NCBI GenBank assembly: GCA_947168855.1
Contig: CAMVNO010000008.1
Location: 62,001-126,000 of the forward strand
DNA length: 64,000 nucleotides
DNA from: an uncultured Clostridia bacterium
Lineage (GTDB): Bacteria > Bacillota > Clostridia > Christensenellales > CAG-138
Direction of reading: 5' to 3'
The notes below the pieces were generated by a model. The model saw only the letters and a program-made list of their open reading frames with translations. It ran no database searches and was not told where the DNA came from. Below, piece by piece: positions 55,212 through 64,000 of this stretch (position 1 is its first letter; each line of letters starts with the position of its first letter). Both the position numbers and the translations under genes were made by a program.

Positions 55212-56768
55212 TTACGGCAGCGAGGGACGCGTTTCCTCCGTATAGGAGGTCAAAAACGAGCCGTAGAAGAACTGATTCCGCAGCTGCGCGTACCGTTCGG
55301 CGATCGAGCCGTCATCCAGATAACGCCAGCCTCCGCCGGTCGGGTTGTGCGTGGTCGTGTTGACCGTGCAGTCGGGCAGAAGCGCCTTGATCGTGTCGAT
55401 CTGATCCTGCGGGATCGGATTGCGCGAGATCCAAAGCCGTTTGAGCTTTTTGAGCCCGTAGAGCGGCGTGATGTCGCTGACGTTGTTGAGCGCAATGTTC
55501 AGGTGCTCAAGCTCCGTGCAGGCGGCGAGCGGCGAGATGTCCCGGATCCCGCCGGACAGGAATTCGCAGTATTCGAGCTTGGTGCACGTCTCCACGCCGG
55601 AAATGTCCGTCACATACCCCACGGCAATGATGAGGACCCGGATCTCCGGCATATGATAGAGGAAGCGGGTGTTGGAAAAACGGTTGTGCCCGAGATCCAG
55701 ATACTGCACCTCGTTGCAGTACTGCAGGGCGTCCACCTGTCCGTCATACAAACAAAACCCGTCCAGTTTGGAGCTGAACTTGATCATGATCGAATCCGTG
55801 CGGCAGGAATACTTGCCGACATGCACGCGCCAGACGATCTTCGGGTTCGGGAACTCCTCGCGCAGCGCCGCCATCGTCTTGTTGTCGATGCTGCATTCTT
55901 CCATATCGAGCCGTTTGACGTTCCGAAGGTACGGAAGCAGCGCGCGGACCTTATCCGTCTTATTCCGCAGATAGAGGTTGTTGAGATCGACGACCTCGTC
56001 GGCAAGCGAGAAGGTCCTGCCGTAAAAGGTCACCGGATAATCGACCAAAAGTCCCTCGCGGGCGCGCTGCAGCGCGTCTGCCTGATCGATCGTCCATTCC
56101 GACGTGCCGTCGGCGCCGCGCAGCGTGATCCGCTGAAGCGCCGGAAGCGCCGGGATCGCCGCGGCGAGATCGTCTGCGAACGCGGGCGAAAGCCCCGAAG
56201 CGTCCAGCTCGACCGTGTCGTTGGGGATCGTCAGATCGCCCGCCTGCACCGAACAGCGCAGGGAAAGATCCGATCGCGCGGCAAGCAGCGCCGCCGCCTT
56301 CTCCGGGACGAGGGGATCCGTTACCGTCAGCGTGCGCAGCGCCGGCAGGTACCGAAGCAGATCGGGATCGTCGATCGCCGGGATCTCGGCGCTTTCGGCG
56401 TCGTTGGCAACCGAAACGCCGCCGAGCAGCACGGTATACCGCACCGAAACATCCGGGTGCGCCTCCGTCCACGCAAGCAGCTCGGGACAGCAGGGACTGC
56501 CCGAAAGATCGACGGACGCGAGCGCGGGGAAGCGGTCGAGCAGCTCGTACTCGTCCGCATCCACAACGACCGTCAGTTCCGTTGCGTCCGGCGAAAAGGA
56601 CGCGCCGCTTCCGAACACGACCGGTTCCGGCGTCGGGACGGACGTCGGAACGGCAGATGCGGGATCAGACGGTTCGGCGGCTGCGGGCGCTGCCTCCCGG
56701 GGCGCACATGCCGCAGGCAGCAGACACAGGAACACAGCGCACAGCACCGTAAAACAGATTCGTTTCAT
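55212..56768 (-). CDS. Leucine-rich repeat lipoprotein
   Basis: MKRICFTVLCAVFLCLLPAACAPRE lipobox; ELEHLNIALNNVSDITPLYGLKKLKRLWISRNPI LRRs. Confidence 0.8.
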   Translation of the reverse strand: MKRICFTVLCAVFLCLLPAACAPREAAPAAAEPSDPASAVPTSVPTPEPVVFGSGASFSPDATELTVVVDADEYELLDRFPALASVDLSGSPCCPELLAWTEAHPDVSVRYTVLLGGVSVANDAESAEIPAIDDPDLLRYLPALRTLTVTDPLVPEKAAALLAARSDLSLRCSVQAGDLTIPNDTVELDASGLSPAFADDLAAAIPALPALQRITLRGADGTSEWTIDQADALQRAREGLLVDYPVTFYGRTFSLADEVVDLNNLYLRNKTDKVRALLPYLRNVKRLDMEECSIDNKTMAALREEFPNPKIVWRVHVGKYSCRTDSIMIKFSSKLDGFCLYDGQVDALQYCNEVQYLDLGHNRFSNTRFLYHMPEIRVLIIAVGYVTDISGVETCTKLEYCEFLSGGIRDISPLAACTELEHLNIALNNVSDITPLYGLKKLKRLWISRNPIPQDQIDTIKALLPDCTVNTTTHNPTGGGWRYLDDGSIAERYAQLRNQFFYGSFLTSYTEETRPSLP

Positions 56769-57006
56769 TGAACGATCACCTCATTCCGAAAAAGGGACGG
56801 GACATCCCTCTTTGAAAACAGTATAGCACGGCGGCGATAAAAAGAAAAGAGCCGAATCGCGTCGGTCACCGCCGCTCCGTCGCCGTAAAATGCCCCGAAA
56901 AAAACGCAAATGCCGATTGACTTTTCGACGGTATTTTGCTACAATATCATTGATGTCGGACACCCTTGAACGGTTGTCTGACAACTATAGAGAGGTACGA
57001 CCGCAC

Positions 57007-57723
57007 ATGAAGGATTATTGGGTATTGCTCGGAGCGTTCGGCAGCGGGAAAAGCGAGCTGGCGCTGAATATGGCGATCCATGCCGCAAAGAGCGGACCCT
57101 GCACGCTGGTCGACCTCGACGTAGTGAATCCGTATTTCCGCACCAGCGAACGCGCCGACGTTTTGGAGCCCGCCGGCGTCGAGCTGATTATGCCCCCGTT
57201 TGCATTGGATAAAATCGAAATTCTGTCGCTTTCCGCCCGCGTGTATTCTGCATTTACGCCGGGAGAGGGAAGCGTTTTTTTCGACGTCGGCGGCGATCAC
57301 ATCGGCTCGGTCGCGCTGGGGCAGTACAAGCCACATTTTATGAAGATTCCGGAGGAGAACCTGCACGTTCTGTTCATCGTGAACCCGATGCGTCCGACGG
57401 CGGCGGACCTCGAAAGCGCGTACGCGACGCTTGAAAAGATCCAGTTCGTGTCGCGGCTCAACGTGACGGGCATCGTGAACAACGCGAACCTTGCGGGGGA
57501 AACGGACTACACGCATCTCCTCGAAGGATACGGGCTCGTGAAGGCGCTGTCGGAGCGCACGGGGATCCCGGTCTGGGGGACCTGCGGCATGCCGGATGCG
57601 CTTGCGGCGTTCGACGCGTACGCAAAGGCGCAGGGGCTCGAGGAACGGTACATCGGCGTTCGGCAGCCGATCACGGTGTACATGCACAGAAGCTGGGATA
57701 AGTTCCTGAAGGAAGGACTTTAA
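57007..57723 (+). CDS. P-loop ATP-binding protein (MinD/ParA-like)
   Basis: WVLLGAFGSGKSELALNMA; CTLVDLDVVNPYFRTSE; SVFFDVGGD. Confidence 0.75.
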   Translation: MKDYWVLLGAFGSGKSELALNMAIHAAKSGPCTLVDLDVVNPYFRTSERADVLEPAGVELIMPPFALDKIEILSLSARVYSAFTPGEGSVFFDVGGDHIGSVALGQYKPHFMKIPEENLHVLFIVNPMRPTAADLESAYATLEKIQFVSRLNVTGIVNNANLAGETDYTHLLEGYGLVKALSERTGIPVWGTCGMPDALAAFDAYAKAQGLEERYIGVRQPITVYMHRSWDKFLKEGL

Positions 57724-57760
57724 GCATACCAAAACCAAATTCGGAAAGAAAGGAAATGCC

Positions 57761-57964
57761 ATGATCAAAGTAACCATCCACGAAGACGCATGCAAGAGCT
57801 GCGGGCTCTGCGTGCGTGCATGTCCCAAAGACGTGCTGGCCATTTCGAAGCACCTCAACACCAAGGGCTATTTTGCCGTTGAGGTTGCGCATCCGGAGGC
57901 CTGCATTGCCTGTGCGTCCTGCGCAAAGACCTGCCCGGACGTTGCAATCGAGATCGAGAAATAA
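57761..57964 (+). CDS. 4Fe-4S ferredoxin subunit of 2-oxoacid:ferredoxin oxidoreductase
   Basis: CKSCGLCVRACPKDVL and CIACASCAKTCPDVAIE. Confidence 0.9.
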   Translation: MIKVTIHEDACKSCGLCVRACPKDVLAISKHLNTKGYFAVEVAHPEACIACASCAKTCPDVAIEIEK

Positions 57965-57975
57965 GGAGGAACAGT

Positions 57976-59043
57976 ATGGCTAAGAAACTGATGAAGGGCT
58001 GCGAAGCGATCGCCGAAGCGGCCATCCAGGCGGGCTGCCGGTACTTCTTCGGCTACCCGATCACGCCGCAGAACGACATTCCCGAGTACATGTCGCTGCG
58101 TTTGCCGCAGGTGGGCGGATGCTTCCTGCAGGCGGAGAGCGAACTCGCCGCGATCAACATGGTTTACGGCGCAGGCGGCGCGGGCGCGCGCGTTATGACG
58201 TCCTCCTCCTCCCCGGGCATCTCGCTGAAGCAGGAAGGCATCTCCACGATCGCAGGCGCGGAGGTTCCGTGCGTGATCGTCAACATGATGCGCGGCGGTC
58301 CGGGTCTCGGCAACATTCAGGCGAGCCAGGGCGACTATTTCCAGGCGGTCAAGGGCGGCGGTCACGGCGACTACCACAGCATCGTCATCGCACCGTCCTC
58401 CATTCAGGAGACGGTCGACATGATGCCCCACGCGTTTGATCTGGCGGACAATTACCGCATTCCGGTCATCATCCTTGCCGACGGTCTGATCGGTCAGATG
58501 ATGGAGCCGGTCGAGCTGCACATGAATCCGAATCCCACGATGCCCGAAAAGCCGTGGGCGGCGCAGGGCTGGGATCCCAAGGGCACCCGTCCCCGTGCGG
58601 TCATCAACTCGCTGTACATCGAGACCGAGGATCTGGACGGCCTGATGACGCGTCTCAACGCGCGCTATGACGTCATCCGCGAGAAGGAAGTCATGGTCGA
58701 GAAGTACCACACCGAGGGCGCGGAATTCATCCTCTGCGCATACGGCACGGTCGCGCGCGTCTGCAAAGCGGCGGTCCGCATCCTCGAGGAGAACGGCATC
58801 AAGGCGGGTCTCGTCCGTCCGATCACCCTGTGGCCGTTCCCGACGAAGGAGGTCCGCGAGGTCTTCGCGCAAAGTAGCGTCAAAGCCGGTCTCACCGTCG
58901 AGATCAGCAACGGCCAGATGGTCGAAGACATCCGTCTTGCGGTCAACGGTCTGAAGCCCGTGGAGTACATGGGCAAGGGCGGCAGCATCATTCCGGCGGC
59001 GGAAGATATTGCCGAGCGCATTATGCAGATGAGGAGGGCGTAA
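57976..59043 (+). CDS. 2-oxoacid:ferredoxin oxidoreductase alpha subunit (VorB/KorA-like)
   Basis: MKGCEAIAEAAIQAGCRYFFGYPITPQNDIPEYMS; GARVMTSSSSPGISLKQEGISTIAGAEVPCVIVNMMRGGPGLG. Confidence 0.92.
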   Translation: MAKKLMKGCEAIAEAAIQAGCRYFFGYPITPQNDIPEYMSLRLPQVGGCFLQAESELAAINMVYGAGGAGARVMTSSSSPGISLKQEGISTIAGAEVPCVIVNMMRGGPGLGNIQASQGDYFQAVKGGGHGDYHSIVIAPSSIQETVDMMPHAFDLADNYRIPVIILADGLIGQMMEPVELHMNPNPTMPEKPWAAQGWDPKGTRPRAVINSLYIETEDLDGLMTRLNARYDVIREKEVMVEKYHTEGAEFILCAYGTVARVCKAAVRILEENGIKAGLVRPITLWPFPTKEVREVFAQSSVKAGLTVEISNGQMVEDIRLAVNGLKPVEYMGKGGSIIPAAEDIAERIMQMRRA

Positions 59044-59046
59044 ACC

Positions 59047-59781
<735 letters not shown>

Positions 59782-59783
59782 CC

Positions 59784-60323
59784 ATGGTTGAGAGAAATAT
59801 TTTCGCAGGCTTCGGCGGACAGGGCGTCCTGCTGATGGGTCAGCTCCTGGCGGCAGCCGGCATGATGGAGGGCAAGAACACCTCCTGGATCCCGTCGTAC
59901 GGTCCCGAAATGCGCGGCGGCACGGCGAACTGCAGCGTCATGCTCAGCGATCAGGAGATCGACTCTCCGCTCGTCACGCGTCCGACGTCCCTGATCGTTA
60001 TGAACCGCCCGTCCCTCGAGAAGTTCGAGGACAAGGTCGTTCCCGGCGGCTCGATCTTCGTCAACAGCTCCATGATCGACATCAAGGTCAAGCGCACCGA
60101 CGTCAACGCGTACTATGTACCGTGCACGGAGATCGCGGCGGAGCTCGGAAACAGCAAGGTTTCGAACATGATCATGCTCGGCGCATACCTCGGCAAGTCC
60201 AAGTGCGTCGAGGTCGAAACGGTATTGAAAGCCCTGCTCGAAAAGCTCGGCGAGAAGAAGGCGAAGCTCATTCCGTTGAACCGTGAAGCACTGCTGCGCG
60301 GCGCGTCCTGCATCGAAGAATAA
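59784..60323 (+). CDS. 2-oxoacid:ferredoxin oxidoreductase gamma subunit
   Basis: IFAGFGGQGVLLMGQLLAAAGMMEGKNTSWIPSYGPEMRGGTANCSVMLSD. Confidence 0.92.
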   Translation: MVERNIFAGFGGQGVLLMGQLLAAAGMMEGKNTSWIPSYGPEMRGGTANCSVMLSDQEIDSPLVTRPTSLIVMNRPSLEKFEDKVVPGGSIFVNSSMIDIKVKRTDVNAYYVPCTEIAAELGNSKVSNMIMLGAYLGKSKCVEVETVLKALLEKLGEKKAKLIPLNREALLRGASCIEE

Positions 60324-60335
60324 CAGAAGCAAAAA

Positions 60336-60373
60336 GGGGTTGCCGACACCTTCGGCAGCCCCTGCGGTTTTTC
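60336..60373 (+). terminator. Intrinsic terminator after the oxidoreductase operon
   Basis: GGGGTTGCCGA-CACCT-TCGGCAGCCCC-TGCGGTTTTTC. Confidence 0.75.
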
Positions 60374-60377
60374 TGTG

Positions 60378-60550
60378 TTTACGGCAGGAAACATATCGTA
60401 CGCTGCAGGCGTATATCGTGTTTGCGGCGCAAACATATCGTGCGGCGGAACGCCGCATATCGTAAAGGCTCCTTCGGAGCGCGATATTCCCTTGGAACGA
60501 TATGCCTGCGGCGCGATATGCCTGACGGCACGATATGCACCTGACGGTGC
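60378..60550. repeat. Hairpin array C1: variable hairpins separated by four ATATCG[T] then four CGATAT linkers
   Basis: ATATCGT at 60393, 60413, 60435, 60457; central GGCTCCTTCGGAGC; CGATAT at 60482, 60498, 60514, 60531. Confidence 0.92.
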
Positions 60551-60667
60551 ATGAATTGCGCTTCGCGCATGAATTGACCTTTCGGTCATGAATTGTCCTG
60601 CGGACATGAATTGCGCTTCGCGCATGAATTGTCCTGACGGCGCATGAATTGCGGCAAAGCCGCATGA
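60551..60667. repeat. Hairpin array C2: variable hairpins separated by six same-orientation ATGAATTG linkers
   Basis: ATGAATTG at 60551, 60569, 60588, 60606, 60624, 60644; degenerate ATGAA after the last hairpin. Confidence 0.93.
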
Positions 60668-60681
60668 AAAAGGAGAATTTT

Positions 60682-62211
60682 ATGGCACAGTTTATTTCTG
60701 CCGCGGAGGCAGTCCGGCTGATCCGGGACGGAGACTGCCTGATCTACAACAACTTTCTGGGCATGAACAATGCCGAGCAGCTCAGTATCGCGCTGAACGA
60801 GCGGTTTGAGGCGGAGGGGCATCCCAAGGACCTCACGCTTTACTGCACCGCAGGTCTCGGCGGGTGGCTAAGCGGTCAGCCCTGCGAAAAGATCGTCCCG
60901 CTCGGCGGCGTCAAAACCGTCATCATGTCGCACTACGGCTCCATGCCCGACACGGCGAAGATGATCCTCGAGAACAAAATCGAGGCGTACAACCTGCCGT
61001 TCGGCGTCATGTCGCACGCGGTGCGCGCAGGCGCGGCGGGGCATCCGTACTACATTTCCGACGCGGGCCTCAATCTGTTCGTGGACCCGAAGTACAAGGG
61101 CTATCAGCTCAACGAGCAGTCGAAGCAGGAGCTCGTTGAGGAGATCGTCATCGACGGCAAGCGGCGCTTGAAGTACGCGACCCCGCGTCCCGACGTGGCG
61201 CTTCTGAAGGGCTCCAGCGCGGACGCTCTGGGCAACATTTCGTGGGAGGACGAGCCGGTCATCGGCGACGCGCTCTCCATCGCGCAGCTTACAAAGCGGC
61301 TTGGCGGCAAGGTCATCGTGCAGGTTAAGCGCAAGCTCGACCATCCGCGCCGTCCGACCGAGGTCGTGATCCCGTCGGTGCTCGTGGACTACATCTGCGT
61401 TTGCCCCGAACAGGACCAGATCCAGGGAATTCCGGGCACCGATCCGCGCTACGCGGGCGACGTGCCCATGACGGATGAGGAGCTTGAAACATACGTCCGC
61501 GAGAACGCGAAGGAGGACCCGAAGGACCTCGCGAAGCGTCTCATCGCAAAGCGCGCGGCAAAGGAGCTGAAGCCCGGTCACGTCGTGAACATCGGCGTCG
61601 GTGCGCCGGAGTTCGTGGCGGTCGAAGCGGCAAAGAGCGGCATGCTCTCGAAAGTCGCGCTGACCGTTGAAGCGGGCTCCATGAAGGGTCTGCCCGCGGG
61701 CGGGTTCGCCTTCGGCGCCGCCATGGGCGCGCAGGCGTGCTGCACCACCGCCGAACAGTTCGACCTGTACGACGGCGGCGGACTCGATATCTGCTTTATC
61801 GGCGCATTGGAGGTCGACGGCGCGGGCAACGTCAACGGGCATTATCACCCGAAGAAGCTCTCCGGCATCGGCGGATTCATCAACATCACGCAGTTCACGC
61901 ACAAGGTCGTATTCTGCACGACGTTCTCCGCCGGCGGGCTCGAGATCGAGGACGGTGAAGAGGGTCTCAGGATCGTGAAGGAAGGCAAGTTCCTGAAGTT
62001 TGCCGAGCACGTCACGGCGCTCTCGTTCTCCGCGCAGAACGCGCACGAGAACGGGCAGGAGGTCACCTATGTGACCGAGCGCTGCGTGTTCAGACTCGGC
62101 GAAAAGGGTCTGATCCTTTCGGAAGTCCGCAAGGGCGTAGACGTAAAGAAGCAGATCCTGGATCTGCTTCCGTTCAAGGTCGATGTGGCGGAGGATCTGA
62201 TCGTTTATTGA
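60682..62211 (+). CDS. Acyl-CoA:acetate/3-ketoacid CoA-transferase
   Basis: AQFISAAEAVRLIRDGDCLIYNNFLGMNNAEQL; HVVNIGVGAPEFVAVEA; LTVEAGSMKGLPAGGFAFGAAMGA. Confidence 0.88.
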   Translation: MAQFISAAEAVRLIRDGDCLIYNNFLGMNNAEQLSIALNERFEAEGHPKDLTLYCTAGLGGWLSGQPCEKIVPLGGVKTVIMSHYGSMPDTAKMILENKIEAYNLPFGVMSHAVRAGAAGHPYYISDAGLNLFVDPKYKGYQLNEQSKQELVEEIVIDGKRRLKYATPRPDVALLKGSSADALGNISWEDEPVIGDALSIAQLTKRLGGKVIVQVKRKLDHPRRPTEVVIPSVLVDYICVCPEQDQIQGIPGTDPRYAGDVPMTDEELETYVRENAKEDPKDLAKRLIAKRAAKELKPGHVVNIGVGAPEFVAVEAAKSGMLSKVALTVEAGSMKGLPAGGFAFGAAMGAQACCTTAEQFDLYDGGGLDICFIGALEVDGAGNVNGHYHPKKLSGIGGFINITQFTHKVVFCTTFSAGGLEIEDGEEGLRIVKEGKFLKFAEHVTALSFSAQNAHENGQEVTYVTERCVFRLGEKGLILSEVRKGVDVKKQILDLLPFKVDVAEDLIVY

Positions 62212-62898
62212 TCAGTCCAGCGGAATGTGGAACGCGCGCATCGTGTTGATGATGTGCAGCTGCATGGCGGTCTTCGCGCCTTCGGGATTTCGGTCCTTGA
62301 GGTACTGCACCAGCACGCGGTGATCGTGCAGCGTCATTTCCGCCACCTCCGGCGCCTCGTTGGCGAGCAGGATGCCGTGGTGGATGGCGCGGTTGAAGAT
62401 CGGCAGCAGCGACGTGATGAACGGGTTGTGCGTGGCGGACGCGATCGAGTTGTGGAATTTCTGCTCGGTTTCGTCCCACTGCGGATCGGCGGAGCGGATC
62501 ATCTGCTCGTTCAGTTCGCAGTAGCGGAAGATCTCATTGAGCTCCTCGCTGCTTGCGCGCAGGCACGCGTAGTACGCCGCCTGCGGCTCGAACATGAGGC
62601 GCATCTCGTAGAGATCCTTGGTGCTCACGTTCGTGTTCCGGATCTTCAGAACGTCGTAATCGTCGCGGATGTTGCGGCTCTCGGTCACGAACGTGCCGAC
62701 GCCGCGGCGCACCTCGACAAGCCCCCGCGTGGAGAGAATGCGGAGCGCTTCGCGAAGCGTGGTGCGGCTCACGCCGAGCTCTCCGGCGAGCGCAGGCTCG
62801 TTGGGCAGCTTGTCGCCCGGGGCGAACCTCCCGTGCACGATCATTTCGGCAAGCCGGTCCGCGATGCGCACCGACAGCGCGTTGTTTCCGTAAGGCAT
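62212..62898 (-). CDS. GntR/FadR family transcriptional regulator
   Basis: RIADRLAEMIVHGRFAPGDKLPNEPALAGELGVSRTTLREALRILSTRGLVEVRRGVGTFV. Confidence 0.92.
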   Translation of the reverse strand: MPYGNNALSVRIADRLAEMIVHGRFAPGDKLPNEPALAGELGVSRTTLREALRILSTRGLVEVRRGVGTFVTESRNIRDDYDVLKIRNTNVSTKDLYEMRLMFEPQAAYYACLRASSEELNEIFRYCELNEQMIRSADPQWDETEQKFHNSIASATHNPFITSLLPIFNRAIHHGILLANEAPEVAEMTLHDHRVLVQYLKDRNPEGAKTAMQLHIINTMRAFHIPLD

Positions 62899-62920
62899 AA
62901 CGATCACCTCCGATATCCGG

Positions 62921-62949
62921 ATTATACCGCAGAAATCTGCGGAACACAA
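62921..62949 (-). promoter_or_regulatory. GntR-gene promoter with a palindromic operator between -35 and -10
   Basis: Minus strand TTGTGT-N17-TATAAT; spacer contains CCGCAGATTTCTGCGG (62927-62942). Confidence 0.7.
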
Positions 62950-62975
62950 TAAAATTCTAAAAGAGGAGAATCACA

Positions 62976-64000
62976 ATGGAAGGTTTAACGATCATCAAAA
63001 CAGAGCATCCCAAAGAGAAGCCCGCAAAGGGCGCAAAGCTCGGCTTCGGCGTCGTCTTCACGGACCACATGCTGGTCATGCAGTGGGATAAGGGTCAGGG
63101 CTGGCACGACGCGAAGATCGTCCCGTACGGACCGATCTCCATCAGCCCGGCGAGCACGGTTCTGCACTACGCGCAGGAGACGTTCGAGGGCATGAAGGCG
63201 TATCGTGCCGAGGACGGCAGAGTCCTGTTGTTCCGTCCGGAGGAGAACTTCAAGCGCATGAATCTTTCGAACGAGCGTCTGTGCATCCCGCAGCTCGACG
63301 TCGATTTCTGCGTGGAGAGCCTCAAGGAGCTCGTCATGCTCGACAAGGACTGGATCCCGTCCGATCCCGGCGCGTCGCTGTATATCCGTCCGATGTGCAT
63401 CGGCAACGAGTCCCGTCTCGGCGTCAAGGAAGCGGACAGCTACCTCTATATGGTGCTTCTGAGCCCGTCCGGCGCGTACTATGAGAGCGGTCTGAAACCC
63501 GTCCCGATCTATGTCGAGGAGGAATACGTCCGCGCGGTCCGCGGCGGCACCGGCTTCGCGAAGACCGGCGGCAACTACGCGTCCTCGATGCTTGCGCAGG
63601 AGATCGCGCACAAGAAGGGCTATTCGCAGGTGCTGTGGCTCGACGGCGTCGAAAAGAAATACGTCGGCGAGGTCGGCGCGATGAACATCTTCTTTGTGAT
63701 CGACGGCGAGGTCATCACGCCGGAGCTGGACGGCAGCATTCTCTCGGGCATCACCAGAAAGTCGATGATCGAGATCCTCCGCGACAAGGGCTACAAGGTC
63801 ACCGAACGCAGGATCGCGATCCAGGAGGTCGCCGACGCGTACGACGCCGGCAAGCTCAACGAGGTCTTCGGCACCGGCACCGCGGCGGTCATCAGCCCGG
63901 TCGGCAAGCTCGAATGGGGCGACAAGGTCATGATCATCAACAACGGCGAGATCGGACCGATCAGCTCCTACGCCTACAAGACCCTGACCGACATCCAGTG
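62976..64000 (+). CDS. ilvE: Branched-chain amino acid aminotransferase (3' truncated by window edge)
   Basis: Open from ATG 62976 to the window end (absent from the ORF track): MEGLTIIKTEHPKEKPAKGAKLGFGVVFTDHML...YAQETFEGMKAYRAEDGRVLLFRPEENFKRMN...GEVGAMNIFFV. Confidence 0.93.
   Translation, partial: MEGLTIIKTEHPKEKPAKGAKLGFGVVFTDHMLVMQWDKGQGWHDAKIVPYGPISISPASTVLHYAQETFEGMKAYRAEDGRVLLFRPEENFKRMNLSNERLCIPQLDVDFCVESLKELVMLDKDWIPSDPGASLYIRPMCIGNESRLGVKEADSYLYMVLLSPSGAYYESGLKPVPIYVEEEYVRAVRGGTGFAKTGGNYASSMLAQEIAHKKGYSQVLWLDGVEKKYVGEVGAMNIFFVIDGEVITPELDGSILSGITRKSMIEILRDKGYKVTERRIAIQEVADAYDAGKLNEVFGTGTAAVISPVGKLEWGDKVMIINNGEIGPISSYAYKTLTDIQ

Noticed and set aside
60378-60667. CRISPR array
   Set aside because: Linkers (6-8 nt) are too short for CRISPR repeats, the intervals are self-complementary 10-14 nt, orientation flips mid-array, and no cas genes are present

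Overview
This 64 kb window reads as a GC-rich Clostridia-like (Firmicutes) chromosome segment; that taxonomic label is an inference from gene content. Contents in order: (1) a surface polysaccharide island at 1-9.6 kb with glycosyltransferases, an ABC-2 permease and a Wzt-like ATPase, a Stealth phosphotransferase, a radical SAM protein and a short nucleotide-sugar dehydrogenase, ending next to a tRNA-Arg(CCG); (2) pepT, a YcxB-like gene and msrA; (3) a citrate locus with a LysR regulator, citXG and citC divergent from aconitase-icd-citD, without citE or citF; (4) tldD/pmbA, a YhaM-like gene, mnmG, rsmG and a phzF-like gene; (5) two K+ uptake systems (trkAH and ktrAB) around a 1495-aa secreted Cys-rich repeat protein; (6) a D-amino-acid aminotransferase, transglutaminase-like and dlt-like operon; (7) fbp, two LRR surface proteins, and a 2-oxoacid:ferredoxin oxidoreductase, CoA-transferase, GntR and ilvE locus. 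The most unusual signal is three intergenic arrays of short perfect hairpins (about 12.48-12.76, 49.88-50.14 and 60.38-60.67 kb). Stem sequences differ from unit to unit but stay self-complementary. They are separated by a constant linker (ATGAATTG, or ATATCGT in part of the third array). In most of this sequence the linker flips to its reverse complement across a central hairpin, giving a nested palindromic architecture. Two of the arrays are inverted homologous copies of one element about 280 bp long. I could not search databases, so novelty is not established.
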